A stretch of 64,000 nucleotides of DNA from Enterococcus sp. BWB1-3 (GTDB lineage: Bacteria; Bacillota; Bacilli; Lactobacillales; Enterococcaceae). The stretch lies in assembly GCF_016745275.1 (NCBI RefSeq), contig NZ_JADOEP010000006.1, positions 99,037-163,036 of the forward strand, read 5' to 3'. The notes under the pieces were generated by a model. It saw only the letters and a program-made list of their open reading frames with translations. It ran no database searches and had not been told where the DNA came from. The position numbers and the translations under genes are program-made. This document shows positions 1 through 8,557 of the stretch, in pieces (position 1 is the first letter of the stretch; every line of letters begins with the position of its first letter).

Positions 1-30
1 GAAGTCATCTAAAGCAATCGTTTCTAGCAT
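1..30 (-). CDS. 5' end of an unidentified gene leaving the window
   Basis: The reverse strand reads an AAGGAG-type ribosome binding site followed after about 6 bases by ATG and ten open codons (MLETIALDDF) up to the window edge. Too little is visible to assign a family. The gene diverges from the glycosyltransferase gene at 302. Confidence 0.45.
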   Translation of the reverse strand, partial: MLETIALDDF

Positions 31-239
31 AATTATCTCCTTTGCGGTGAAGTTGGGTAGTTAAAAATTTTTCCGACCCTATTAACAACATAATAAACAG
101 GGAAAATCAGAATTACAAGAGAATTTTTGAATATTTATGTTTTTTTATAAATAAAAAATCTAGAAAATGTTCGGTTATTTTAAATTTTATTGCTAATTAT
201 CTTTATTTCAATAAAAGGTAGTCTGTTATTTAATGCCCG

Positions 240-269
240 TTGTTCGGGAAAAGCATAATATGATATAAT
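240..269 (+). promoter_or_regulatory. Predicted sigma-A promoter of the glycosyltransferase gene
   Basis: A perfect TATAAT at 264-269 is preceded by TGA, giving an extended -10. A weak TTGTTC lies about 18 bases upstream at 240-245. The site sits 32 bases before the start codon. Confidence 0.55.
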
Positions 270-301
270 TAGGAAACAGAAATTCAGTGGGAGGAAAAAG
301 G

Positions 302-1237
302 ATGATATCAATTGTTGTTCCTTGTTACAATGAGGAGGAAGCAATTCCTTCTTTTTTTAAAGAGGTAGAAAATATTAGAGAACGGCTCACGCATGAGATT
401 GAATATATCTTTGTCAATGATGGGTCCAAAGATCGTACGCTTGCTTGTCTGAGAGCGTTGCATAAGCAATATCCTGACCGGGTGAGATATTTGTCTTTTT
501 CAAGAAATTTTGGGAAAGAGGCGGGGTTGTTTGCAGGCTTGCAGGCTGCAAAAGGAGATTTAATTACAGTGATGGACGCAGACCTTCAGGATCCTCCCGA
601 TTTACTGCCGCAGATGGTTCAGATGATTGAAACGGAAGATATTGACTGTGTTGGAACCAGAAGAACAACAAGAGATGGAGAGCCGGCAATTCGAAGCTTT
701 TTTGCCCGACTATTTTATAAGCTGATTAATAGAATCGGTGAGACGGAGATGGTGGATGGTGCCAGAGATTTTCGTCTGATGACGAGACAGATGGTTGACA
801 GTATTTTAGAATTAACGGAGTACAATCGCTTTTCAAAAGGGATTTTCAGTTGGGTTGGCTATAATACAAAGTATTTATCTTACGAAAATAGAGAACGGGT
901 GGCTGGAGAAACAACATGGTCATTTTGGAGCCTGTTAAGTTATTCAATTGATGGAATTATCAATTTTTCTGAGGTGCCTTTAAATATCGCCTCTTACATT
1001 GGGGCATTTTCCTGTATTGGTTCAGTCATTACGATGATGGTTATTTTATTTCGAACATTGATGTATGGCGATCCGACAAGTGGCTGGCCTTCCATGGTTT
1101 GTATCTTTCTTTTTGTTGGAGGACTGCAGCTTTTATGCTTAGGTATCATCGGTAAATATATCGGAAAAATATTTATGGAAACAAAAAAACGACCGGTCTT
1201 TATTGTTAAAGAGACAGAAAAGGATAATGATAAATAA
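302..1237 (+). CDS. Family 2 glycosyltransferase, GtrB/CsbB-like (undecaprenyl-phosphate sugar transferase)
   Basis: Probably moves a sugar from a nucleotide donor onto a polyprenyl phosphate at the inner face of the membrane, supplying a lipid-linked sugar for wall or teichoic acid decoration. The 311-residue protein has a GT-A fold N-terminus (SIVVPCYNEE), the DXD-like DADLQDPP motif near residue 93, and two C-terminal membrane segments around 225-250 and 260-285, the layout of GtrB, CsbB and DPM1-type enzymes. ATG 302 is preferred over the in-frame GTG at 287 because GGGAGG at 289-294 is its ribosome binding site. It is a single gene behind its own promoter. The sugar cannot be read from sequence. 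Confidence 0.85.
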   Translation: MISIVVPCYNEEEAIPSFFKEVENIRERLTHEIEYIFVNDGSKDRTLACLRALHKQYPDRVRYLSFSRNFGKEAGLFAGLQAAKGDLITVMDADLQDPPDLLPQMVQMIETEDIDCVGTRRTTRDGEPAIRSFFARLFYKLINRIGETEMVDGARDFRLMTRQMVDSILELTEYNRFSKGIFSWVGYNTKYLSYENRERVAGETTWSFWSLLSYSIDGIINFSEVPLNIASYIGAFSCIGSVITMMVILFRTLMYGDPTSGWPSMVCIFLFVGGLQLLCLGIIGKYIGKIFMETKKRPVFIVKETEKDNDK

Positions 1238-1798
1238 AGAGGTAAGGACAGAAGTGTTCAGCTCCAAGCACTCAGCAGGTAACATGCATCATCTACTCTG
1301 ACAAGTCAATTGTAGTGATTTATGACAACAAGTCGGAATATCCGAAAATTGTCAAGGAACACTAGTCATAAAATGAATAGCTGTGAATTGATACCTACTT
1401 GGTTCTTGGGGCAGAAGACTTCTGCTCCTGCGGTTACTCGTCGCACGAAGAACTCTGCTCCTGCGGTTACTCGTCGCACGAAGAACTCTGCTCCTGCGGT
1501 TACTCGTCGCACGAAGAACTCTGCTCCTGCGGTTACTCGTCGCACGAAGAACTCTGCTCCTGCGATTACTCGTCGCACGAAGAACTCTGCTCCTGCGATT
1601 ACTCGTCGCACGAAGAACTCTGCTCCTGCATTTACCCGTCTCACTGGGAAGCTCTTAAATATGCCGAGTAACCGCAGTCAACAAAAAAGCTTTTTACCTC
1701 TGTTCTGCCATGTACTTAAATTTTTCAAAAGTTCTAAGTCTGGGAACTATTTCTGACCAGACTCGTTTTAAGTTCAAAAAAGTTTGATTTTCTTGTAT
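1238..1798. other. Gene-free stretch with a tandem array
   Basis: About 560 bases between the convergent glycosyltransferase and hydroxyacid dehydrogenase genes. The middle is filled by a 33-bp tandem repeat. The flanks carry no convincing ribosome binding site plus reading frame. Open frames on both strands arise only because 33 is a multiple of three. Confidence 0.6.
1413..1650. repeat. 33-bp tandem repeat array, about 7 copies
   Basis: The core TCTGCTCCTGCGGTTACTCG recurs with an exact 33-base period at 1421, 1454, 1487, 1520, 1553, 1586 and 1619. Copies 5 and 6 read GATTACTC instead of GGTTACTC, and the seventh is degenerate after CATTTACCCG. There are no unique spacers, so it is not a CRISPR array. 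The words AAGAACT, GCTCCT and CTCGTCGCA are shared with the 54-bp array near 31 kb. Confidence 0.9.
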
Positions 1799-2752
1799 TT
1801 AATAGCCTTTTTCAAGGTTGATCTGATTCTTTTTCAACTTGCCTGTTTCAACGAAACTCGTAAGATTCGTTAGGAATATGTCCGTCAGCTTCTGTTTAAA
1901 CTTCGGTGTGATTCCTGATGTATGAGAGGTAATCAGAACGTTATCCATTGTCCAGAATGGGTGGTTATCGGGCAGCGGTTCCTTCTCGAAAACGTCTAAT
2001 GCTGCAAAACTGATCTGGTTGCTCTGAAGAGCATCAACGAGTGCTTCTGTTTTAACAGATGGTCCTCGACCGACATTCACAAAAATGGTACCCTTTTTCA
2101 TTGCCTGAAACATTTCTTCGTCATATAAATGATATGTTTTGTTTGTGAGAGGGAGGATGTTTACAACAATATCCATATCTTTGACAATTTTACTTAGATT
2201 TTTTTGCGAGTAGCATTCCGAAAAGCCAGAAGCAGGATGTCCGGTCGAATTAATACCGTATGTCCTTATTTTCATAGCTTGAGCGAAGGATGCCAGCTGC
2301 TGCCCAATCTGTCCGGTTCCGACAATCAGCATATTTTGTTCAGATAACTGTTTGAATTCACCCTCCCGATTTGTCCAAGAGTTAGCCTTGATGGCTCTTC
2401 GCAGACCTCTGAATTCAGCTAACAGAACGCCAAGTACATGCTCAGCAATCGAGATTTTATGAATCCCGCCGGCGTTCGACAGAAGAATCTCATTTTCCGA
2501 AAATGTCTGGAGATCTAAAGAATCAACGCCAGCGGAAATAGACTGTACCCATTTCAGTCTGCTGTTTGGATTTTTTAACAGCTCTGGTCCAAATGAATGA
2601 TTCCAGCCAAGCATGATGACAATGTCTTCTTTATTGAATGATGTGTCTTCGTCAGTAGAATCAATGACTAAATAATCGTTACTGACTGCTTTGATTTGCT
2701 CAATCTGTTCCGGTTTTAATTTTTCCTGTAAATAGATAACAGGTTTTGTCAT
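1799..2752 (-). CDS. D-2-hydroxyacid dehydrogenase family protein (NAD-dependent)
   Basis: Predicted to reduce or oxidise a 2-oxo/2-hydroxy acid with NAD(H) in the cytosol. The 317 residues match the family length. The nucleotide-binding GTGQIGQQL motif lies near residue 143, the substrate-binding arginine is in NVGRGPS near 227, the acidic partner is in FEKEPLPDNHPFW, and the catalytic histidine is in SHTSGITP near 276. Phosphoglycerate dehydrogenase, D-lactate dehydrogenase and hydroxypyruvate reductase share these motifs, so the substrate is open. It is transcribed in the same direction as ispG, but a terminator lies between them, so it is probably separate. Confidence 0.85.
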   Translation of the reverse strand: MTKPVIYLQEKLKPEQIEQIKAVSNDYLVIDSTDEDTSFNKEDIVIMLGWNHSFGPELLKNPNSRLKWVQSISAGVDSLDLQTFSENEILLSNAGGIHKISIAEHVLGVLLAEFRGLRRAIKANSWTNREGEFKQLSEQNMLIVGTGQIGQQLASFAQAMKIRTYGINSTGHPASGFSECYSQKNLSKIVKDMDIVVNILPLTNKTYHLYDEEMFQAMKKGTIFVNVGRGPSVKTEALVDALQSNQISFAALDVFEKEPLPDNHPFWTMDNVLITSHTSGITPKFKQKLTDIFLTNLTSFVETGKLKKNQINLEKGY

Positions 2753-2808
2753 ATGAATCAGCTCCTCTAAGCTACAATTGTATCAAAGTTTGAGGAGAAC
2801 AAAAAGAA

Positions 2809-2846
2809 ATGAGATTTACATCCAGTATAGACATAAACCTCATTCG
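2809..2846. terminator. Bidirectional intrinsic terminator downstream of ispG
   Basis: GAAATGAGATTTACAT pairs with ATAAACCTCATTCG across an 11-base loop. A run of T follows on the plus strand and a T-rich stretch on the minus strand, which serves ispG. Confidence 0.65.
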
Positions 2847-2851
2847 TTTTT

Positions 2852-3943
2852 TTAGATTTCTTCTCCGCGTGCATATGCTGCAGCAAGCAGATCTACTTCT
2901 TTTTTCAATTCTTCAACCATGATTTCTTCTGGAACGGTTCGAATAATTTTTCCTTTTTTAAAGAGCATACCTTTTCCCTGTCCGCCGGCAATCCCAATGT
3001 CCGCTTCGCGGGCTTCTCCGGGACCATTCACGGCACATCCCAAAACAGCAACTTTAATCGGCGCTTTAATTTTTTCTATATACGCTTCAATTTCATTTGC
3101 GATAGGAATCAGATCGATTTCAATTCGTCCGCAGGTAGGGCAGGAAATCAATGTGGCTGCATTACTGGCCAGACCAAATGCCTTCAATACTTCGCGGGCA
3201 ACTTTGATCTCTTCAACAGGATTTGCTGAAAGAGACACACGACAGGTATTTCCAATACCACGAGAAAGCAGTGCGCCGAGACCGGCAGCTGATTTGATTC
3301 CGCCTGAAAATTGGGTGCCGGCTTCAGTAATGCCCAAATGTAAAGGATAGTCAAAGCTTTCAGCAGCAAGGCTGTACGCTTCAATGGCAAGATTTACGTC
3401 GCTGGCTTTCAATGAAACAATAATATCGTAAAAGTCCAGATCTTCCAGAATTTGAATATGTTCTTTTGCACTGGCAACCATTGCTTCAGCAGTTGGGTAA
3501 CCATATTGCTGAAGAAACTTCTTCTCCAGTGAACCAGCGTTAACACCAATTCGAATAGGAATTCCTTTGGCTTTGCAGGCAGTTACAACTTTTTCCACTC
3601 GATCTTTTCGACCGATATTTCCAGGGTTGATTCGAATTTTATCAACGCCTTGTTCAATGGCTTTTAAGGCTAAACGATAATCAAAATGAATGTCAGCGAC
3701 TAAAGGAATATGAATCTGTTCCTTAATAGCTTGTAATGAGTTGGCTGCAGCTTCATCTGGAACTGCTACACGAACGATCTGACAGCCGGCCTCTTCCAGT
3801 TCCAAAATTTGGGCAACGGTTCCTTCAATATCGTGTGTTTTCGTTGTACACATACTCTGAATGAATAATTCATTACTTCCGCCAATCGTTAAATCCCCTA
3901 CTTTTACCGGACGTGTATCTTTTCGATGGGTAATCTTGCTCAT
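2852..3943 (-). CDS. ispG: 4-hydroxy-3-methylbut-2-enyl diphosphate synthase (GcpE)
   Basis: A [4Fe-4S] enzyme of the non-mevalonate (MEP) isoprenoid pathway, converting MEcPP to HMBPP. The 363-residue length fits the bacterial form without the insert domain. The N-terminus is a TIM barrel with [12 protein letters not shown] and [10 protein letters not shown]. The C-terminal cluster ligands are ISCPTCGR (two cysteines near 268 and 271) and [11 protein letters not shown] (third cysteine near 303, with the conserved glutamate). An AAAGGAG site precedes the ATG. No other MEP gene is in the window. The finding is notable because model enterococci rely on mevalonate. Confidence 0.95.
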   Translation of the reverse strand: MSKITHRKDTRPVKVGDLTIGGSNELFIQSMCTTKTHDIEGTVAQILELEEAGCQIVRVAVPDEAAANSLQAIKEQIHIPLVADIHFDYRLALKAIEQGVDKIRINPGNIGRKDRVEKVVTACKAKGIPIRIGVNAGSLEKKFLQQYGYPTAEAMVASAKEHIQILEDLDFYDIIVSLKASDVNLAIEAYSLAAESFDYPLHLGITEAGTQFSGGIKSAAGLGALLSRGIGNTCRVSLSANPVEEIKVAREVLKAFGLASNAATLISCPTCGRIEIDLIPIANEIEAYIEKIKAPIKVAVLGCAVNGPGEAREADIGIAGGQGKGMLFKKGKIIRTVPEEIMVEELKKEVDLLAAAYARGEEI

Positions 3944-4366
3944 TTTGTTTTCTCCTTTGCTGTTCCAAAAGCTAAATTAATTTTCTGCAGCCAGAGTTTT
4001 TTTCTGTTAAATGTTTATTCAGAAATGAAAAACAGAGGCTGTCTTTATGTCGAAATTTTTGTCTGTTCAATCCTTCAGTAATAAATGCATGAAATAGTAG
4101 TTTATTTTCTAATAAACTATACTATCATATTCTGCAGAAAGAAGTGCTATAAAAATGTTTAAAAAATTGCTAAGAATAGGAAAAGATTGATAACTCAACT
4201 TTTTGAACGAAATAAACAAGATGTATATAAGCAGCTTTAAACACCGTCAATTAAAATTTGGCTAGATTATCTTTAACCGAACTGCCTTATTCAATTAAGC
4301 GTTGAGCAAAAAACGATCGTTAAATACAATATAGTGAAATTTCCTTGTAACTTGCAGGCAATTACT
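3944..4366. other. Intergenic region between divergent ispG and sodA
   Basis: AT-rich spacer that must contain the minus-strand ispG promoter and upstream elements of sodA. No reading frame with a ribosome binding site, no strong dyad and no repeat-family match was seen. Confidence 0.5.
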
Positions 4367-4395
4367 TTGAAGGTTGCTGTCAAATTTGATATGCT
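4367..4395 (+). promoter_or_regulatory. Predicted sodA promoter
   Basis: TTGAAG at 4367-4372, a 17-base spacer, and TATGCT at 4390-4395 preceded by TGA (extended -10). It is 46 bases before the sodA start codon. Confidence 0.6.
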
Positions 4396-4441
4396 TAGTG
4401 ATGTAGAGAATTTAAAACATTGATTTTGGAGGAGATTTGCC

Positions 4442-5044
4442 ATGACTTACACTTTACCTGATTTACCTTATGCTTATGATGCATTGGAACCAAATATCGA
4501 TTCAGAAACAATGCATTTGCATCATGATAAACATCATAATACTTACGTAACAAACTTAAATGCTGCGATTGAAAAATATCCTGAACTTGGTGAAAAATCT
4601 GTAGAAGAATTAATCGCTGCAATTGACAGTATTCCTGAAGATATCCGTACAGCTGTTAGAAACAACGGCGGCGGACATGCGAACCATTCATTCTTCTGGG
4701 AAATTATGAGTCCAAATGGCGGTGGTGAGCCGACTGGTGCGATTAAAGATGCAATTGATGAGGCTTTTGGAAGCTTTGATACGTTTAAAGAAGAATTCAA
4801 AGCAGCTGCTACAGGACGTTTTGGTTCTGGTTGGGCTTGGCTGGTTGTTAATAACGGCAAGCTTGAAATTATGTCTACACCAAATCAGGATTCTCCTTTA
4901 ATGAAAGGCAAAACTCCTGTTTTAGGATTGGACGTTTGGGAACATGCATATTACTTGAAATATAAAAATGTACGCCCGGATTATATTGCGGCATTCTGGA
5001 ATGTTATAAATTGGGACAAAATAAACAAATATTTTACAAAATAA
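4442..5044 (+). CDS. sodA: Superoxide dismutase, Mn/Fe family
   Basis: Converts superoxide to hydrogen peroxide and oxygen in the cytosol. The 200-residue protein shows the metal ligands in order: His27 in MHLHHDKHH, a histidine in [10 protein letters not shown] near 80, and Asp and His in [12 protein letters not shown] near 163-167. The sequence closely resembles enterococcal SodA as I remember it and is one reason for the taxonomic call. A strong GGAGGAG site precedes the ATG, and a promoter and terminator bracket the gene, so it is monocistronic. Confidence 0.97.
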   Translation: MTYTLPDLPYAYDALEPNIDSETMHLHHDKHHNTYVTNLNAAIEKYPELGEKSVEELIAAIDSIPEDIRTAVRNNGGGHANHSFFWEIMSPNGGGEPTGAIKDAIDEAFGSFDTFKEEFKAAATGRFGSGWAWLVVNNGKLEIMSTPNQDSPLMKGKTPVLGLDVWEHAYYLKYKNVRPDYIAAFWNVINWDKINKYFTK

Positions 5045-5080
5045 TTGCAAATTTAAGACAAAAGTGTAATGATCATAAAA

Positions 5081-5124
5081 AAGAGAGAATCAGTAAAGAA
5101 ATTACTGTTCTCCTCTTTTTTTTT
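5081..5124 (+). terminator. Intrinsic terminator of sodA
   Basis: AAGAGAGAATCAGTAA pairs with TTACTGTTCTCCTCTT around a 5-base loop, with one mismatch, followed by a run of T. Confidence 0.8.
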
Positions 5125-5173
5125 ATGGCATACTAGTAATTAGAGTGTAATTTTAAGAGGGAGGCTTCTTTAA

Positions 5174-6145
5174 ATGGATGTTACTTTACAGAAAGTTCAT
5201 GGTTCTGAAAATGATTTTTTTATCTTGGATGAAATAGATTTGCTGGAGCCATTGGTTCATACAGAAGTTGATCAGTTGAGGAAATCACTATGTGATCGGA
5301 ATAACGGACTATTGGGCGGCGCAGATGGCATTCTGTTTGTTGGGAAAGTAAACAAAGGTACAAGTCTGGCGAAAATGCGGGTCATTAACAGTGATGGCAG
5401 TGAAGCGAGTATGTGCGGGAACGGTCTGAGAACGGTAGCAAGATATTTGACTGAAAAGTACAATCAGGAATATTTTACAGTTGAGACGATGTTTGCAGAA
5501 TTAAAAGTCGGAAGAACAGATGATTTTTCAAAAGATGTTCCTGCTTATCAAGTGGAGATCTCTCCAGTCAGCTTTGAGAAAGAAGCTGTTCCCATGAATT
5601 ATTCTCAGCAGACAGTAATTGATGAAATTATTCCGGAGCTGTCAAAAACAATCAAATTTTCTGTGGTATCAGTTCCAAATCCCCACATGATCGCATTTGT
5701 AGATCATGAGGAATTGGAAAACGGAGAGCTGGAAAGAATAGCTGCATATGTAAATGGAACAAATCCGATATTTCCCGATGGCATCAATGTCAGTTTCGTT
5801 GAAATTTTGAGAGAAAATGAATTGTTTGTGCGTACCTTTGAACGAGGTGTCGGACTGACAAGTGCCTGCGGAACAGCGATGTGCGCCAGCAGTTTGATGT
5901 ATACACTGCTTTATACGAAAATATTTTACCAGAGAATTACGGTGAGAAATGCAGGTGGGCTGGTTAAGACGGTTGTTCATGAAAACAGTGACGGCGGATA
6001 CTGGATGGAATTAATAGGTAATGCAACGATTACGCATTATATTAAAGGTTCCATTGCTGATTTCATGTATAGGGATTTCGAGAAGCTTATGATTGAAGAA
6101 ACCAGGGAGCAGGAAGCTTACAAAGAGTTTTTGGCGCAAAACTAA
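5174..6145 (+). CDS. dapF: Diaminopimelate epimerase
   Basis: Interconverts LL- and meso-diaminopimelate in the lysine and peptidoglycan precursor pathway. The 323 residues are at the long end of the family. The two catalytic cysteines are visible in ASMCGNGLRT (around residue 81) and TSACGTAMCASS (around 236). The second site reads ERGVGLTSACGTAMC, so the usual GxGET is GVGLT, while the ER pair is kept. An AGAGGGAGG ribosome binding site precedes the ATG. A hairpin follows the stop and separates it from the polysaccharide operon. Confidence 0.88.
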   Translation: MDVTLQKVHGSENDFFILDEIDLLEPLVHTEVDQLRKSLCDRNNGLLGGADGILFVGKVNKGTSLAKMRVINSDGSEASMCGNGLRTVARYLTEKYNQEYFTVETMFAELKVGRTDDFSKDVPAYQVEISPVSFEKEAVPMNYSQQTVIDEIIPELSKTIKFSVVSVPNPHMIAFVDHEELENGELERIAAYVNGTNPIFPDGINVSFVEILRENELFVRTFERGVGLTSACGTAMCASSLMYTLLYTKIFYQRITVRNAGGLVKTVVHENSDGGYWMELIGNATITHYIKGSIADFMYRDFEKLMIEETREQEAYKEFLAQN

Positions 6146-6154
6146 TTTTTATTG

Positions 6155-6190
6155 GAACAACAAGGTATTTCGGCGAATAGTTTGTTGTTC
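6155..6190 (+). terminator. Hairpin after dapF
   Basis: GAACAACAA pairs with TTGTTGTTC across an 18-base loop and is followed by an AT-rich stretch. It is a plausible terminator that overlaps the -35 region of the polysaccharide operon promoter. Confidence 0.5.
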
Positions 6191-6209
6191 ATTTATTTAT
6201 AAATATACT
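6182..6209 (+). promoter_or_regulatory. Predicted promoter of the polysaccharide operon
   Basis: TTGTTG at 6182-6187, a 16-base spacer, and TATACT at 6204-6209, 28 bases before the first gene. The -35 overlaps the right arm of the preceding hairpin. Confidence 0.5.
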
Positions 6210-6236
6210 ATTTTAATGTATCATCAGGAGGAAATA

Positions 6237-7043
6237 ATGGAAGAGATAATAAGTTTACAAGATATCTTTAGAATTTTACAAAAACGACTGTTATTAATTA
6301 TTTTTTGCATGGTTGTTGGTATCAGTGCCGCAGGTGTATTAACCTTTTTAGTGATTACGCCAAAATACAGTTCACAAGCACAGTTGATTGTACGGCTTCC
6401 ACAAAGTGAAGCGACCAATGTCAATGATATTAATGCCAACCTGCAGATGATTAATACATATAAAGATCTGATTACCAGTGATACAGTCATAAATGTGGTT
6501 CAGCAAAAAATCAAAGAGGAATACAATCAGGATGTTTCGATTTCAAAATTAAAAAATAGTCTGTCGGTAAAACAATCTCAGAATTCTCAGATGTTTTCCA
6601 TCAGTTCGACCACAGATAATCCTATTTTATCCGAGCGTATTGCAAATCAGATCACTGCTGTTTTTCAGGAAACTGCGCACAATACACTAAGTGTTGACAA
6701 GATATCGGTGATTTCAAATGCATCGGCAAATACAACTCCTGTTTCTCCGAATAATAAGTTGAACTTGGTCATCGGTTTAGTTGGCGGTTTGATGCTGGGG
6801 ATATTGTTCGCATTTATTATGGAATTCTTTGATAGAACATTGAAGGATGAAGCGTTTATCACAGAAGACCTGGGGCTGCCTCTTTTAGGTGCCGTACAAA
6901 ATATGACGTCGAAAGAATTGAATGTAAGAATTGCAAGAGCCGCTGTTAATTCCGACTATCAGAATGCAGAATACAGGGAGTTCAGTGAAAATGTCCAACC
7001 ATCTGATAATCAGCCTTTGCGCAGAAAACGGAAAAGAGTATAG
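6237..7043 (+). CDS. Wzz/CpsC-like polysaccharide co-polymerase and kinase activator
   Basis: Membrane adaptor that sets polysaccharide chain length and activates the neighbouring tyrosine kinase. The 268 residues carry a Wzz domain: a membrane segment near 20-45 (LLLIIFCMVVGISAAGVLTFLVI), an extracellular region with predicted coiled segments, and a second membrane segment near 177-200. A short cytoplasmic tail would meet CpsD. The ATG at 6237 with AGGAGG upstream is chosen over an in-frame start 144 bases earlier that overlaps dapF. It is the first gene of the locus, followed by cpsD after 10 bases. Confidence 0.88.
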   Translation: MEEIISLQDIFRILQKRLLLIIFCMVVGISAAGVLTFLVITPKYSSQAQLIVRLPQSEATNVNDINANLQMINTYKDLITSDTVINVVQQKIKEEYNQDVSISKLKNSLSVKQSQNSQMFSISSTTDNPILSERIANQITAVFQETAHNTLSVDKISVISNASANTTPVSPNNKLNLVIGLVGGLMLGILFAFIMEFFDRTLKDEAFITEDLGLPLLGAVQNMTSKELNVRIARAAVNSDYQNAEYREFSENVQPSDNQPLRRKRKRV

Positions 7044-7053
7044 GAGAGAAGAC

Positions 7054-7746
7054 ATGACAAGAAACTATAAAAATTCAGTCAGTGAACAAGGTGTAAGTTT
7101 GATTACTTTGGCAGATAAGGCTTCACCTGTATCAGAACAATATCGGACGATCCGTACAAATATTCAGTATTCCATGATGGATCAAGAGATGCGTACCCTC
7201 GTTATTACTTCGTCAGGTCCCGGGGAGGGGAAATCCACGACAGCAGCGAATTTGGCTGTGGTTTTTGCGAGCTCGGGGAAGCGGGTATTGCTGGCAGATG
7301 CAGATATGAGAAAACCAACAGTAGCGAAAACATTTAACCTTTCAAATTCAGATGGGCTGAGCAATATTCTTGGGAGACCACAGGTGAACCTGGATCAAAT
7401 TATCCAAAATTCCGGCGTACCTAATCTGTCTGTTCTGCCAAGCGGTCCAAAGCCGCCAAATCCCTCAGAGCTTTTAGGCTCTGTCAGAATGGGCAAACTG
7501 CTGGAGCTTTTGGAAAGAAATTATGATTTAGTCATATTTGACATGCCTCCGATTGTTACAGTTACGGATGCGCAGGTTTTGGCTTCAAAAGTAGATGGCA
7601 CAGTGCTTGTTGCAAGGGAGAATGTAACTAACAGAGACTTGTTGAAAAAGGCGAAGAATTTACTGAACTATGTGGATGCCAACCTTTTGGGCGTTGTTTA
7701 TAATGGTTCAAGAAAATCGTCAGATCAGGGCTATTATTACGGCTAA
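7054..7746 (+). CDS. cpsD: CpsD/CapB-type tyrosine autokinase
   Basis: Cytoplasmic BY-kinase that autophosphorylates on C-terminal tyrosines and controls polysaccharide export. The 230-residue protein has Walker A (SSGPGEGKSTTAANLA), Walker A' (VLLADADMRKP) and Walker B (YDLVIFDMPP) motifs and ends in a short tyrosine cluster, GYYYG. The ATG at 7054, with AGGAGAG upstream, is chosen over an earlier in-frame start that would overlap the Wzz gene by about 110 bases. In Firmicutes the transmembrane half is the separate neighbouring gene, as here. Confidence 0.92.
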   Translation: MTRNYKNSVSEQGVSLITLADKASPVSEQYRTIRTNIQYSMMDQEMRTLVITSSGPGEGKSTTAANLAVVFASSGKRVLLADADMRKPTVAKTFNLSNSDGLSNILGRPQVNLDQIIQNSGVPNLSVLPSGPKPPNPSELLGSVRMGKLLELLERNYDLVIFDMPPIVTVTDAQVLASKVDGTVLVARENVTNRDLLKKAKNLLNYVDANLLGVVYNGSRKSSDQGYYYG

Positions 7747-7774
7747 TATGTTTTAATTAACAGGAGGGGTTCAG

Positions 7775-8539
7775 ATGATTGATTTACATTGTCATATCTT
7801 ACCGGGAATCGACGATGGAGCTCAAACAGTGGAAGAGGCTGTCGCAATGGCTGAGTCAGCCGCAGCACAGGGAATAGAGCATCTTCTATGTACTCCCCAT
7901 CACAATAATGGAAAGTATGACAATCCTGCAGAAAATGTTATTTTACAGGTACATCAGTTGCAAAATCTGCTGGATATGAGACAGATTCCCATTACGCTGT
8001 ATGAAGGTCAGGAAGTCCGTATCAGCGGCGATCTGCCGGAACAGATCAAAGCAGGAAAAATTTTATTTGTTGATTTAAATAACAAATATTTGTTAATAGA
8101 ATTTCCTGCAAATGAAATTCCGGTGTATGCCGAACGCCTTTTCCTTGATTTGATTGCCATGGGACATCGTCCGATTATTGTCCATCCAGAGCGGAATCAG
8201 AGGTTTATTGAAGACCCGAACCGTTTGATCCCATTTATTGAACTGGGTACATTGACACAAATGACTGCCCCCAGTTATATCGGTATCTTTGGAAGAGAAG
8301 TTGAGAATACGGCAAAACAAATGGTGGAGAATAATTTAGTTCATATGATGGCCTCAGATGCACACAATGTGCGAAGAAGGAACTTTTTTATGAAACGGGC
8401 ATTTGAAGAGATAGCAAATGATTTTGGGAAAAGAAAAGTAACTGCGATGGAATTCTGTGCACGAGATGTGCTCAATGGTGATGAAGTAGATATTCTATCG
8501 TTTAAAGAAATCAGGCGGAAGAAATTCCGATTGTTTTAG
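7775..8539 (+). CDS. cpsB: CpsB/CapC-type tyrosine phosphatase (PHP domain)
   Basis: Manganese-dependent phosphatase of the PHP fold that dephosphorylates CpsD and so cycles polysaccharide synthesis. The 254 residues start with the PHP metal motif MIDLHCHILPGIDDGA. Further ligands are in CTPHHN, in IIVHPERN and in ASDAHN, all characteristic of this family. GGAGGGG precedes the ATG. It completes the regulatory trio at the head of the locus. Confidence 0.92.
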   Translation: MIDLHCHILPGIDDGAQTVEEAVAMAESAAAQGIEHLLCTPHHNNGKYDNPAENVILQVHQLQNLLDMRQIPITLYEGQEVRISGDLPEQIKAGKILFVDLNNKYLLIEFPANEIPVYAERLFLDLIAMGHRPIIVHPERNQRFIEDPNRLIPFIELGTLTQMTAPSYIGIFGREVENTAKQMVENNLVHMMASDAHNVRRRNFFMKRAFEEIANDFGKRKVTAMEFCARDVLNGDEVDILSFKEIRRKKFRLF

Positions 8540-8557
8540 AAAGAGTGGCTAAAAGGG

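Noticed and set aside
1413..1650. CRISPR array
   Set aside because: Units are contiguous and identical without unique spacers, and no cas gene is in the window.
1322..1756. Open frames on both strands encoding repetitive 11-residue units
   Set aside because: They result from a 33-base tandem repeat free of stops; there is no ribosome binding site, and three different frames are equally open.
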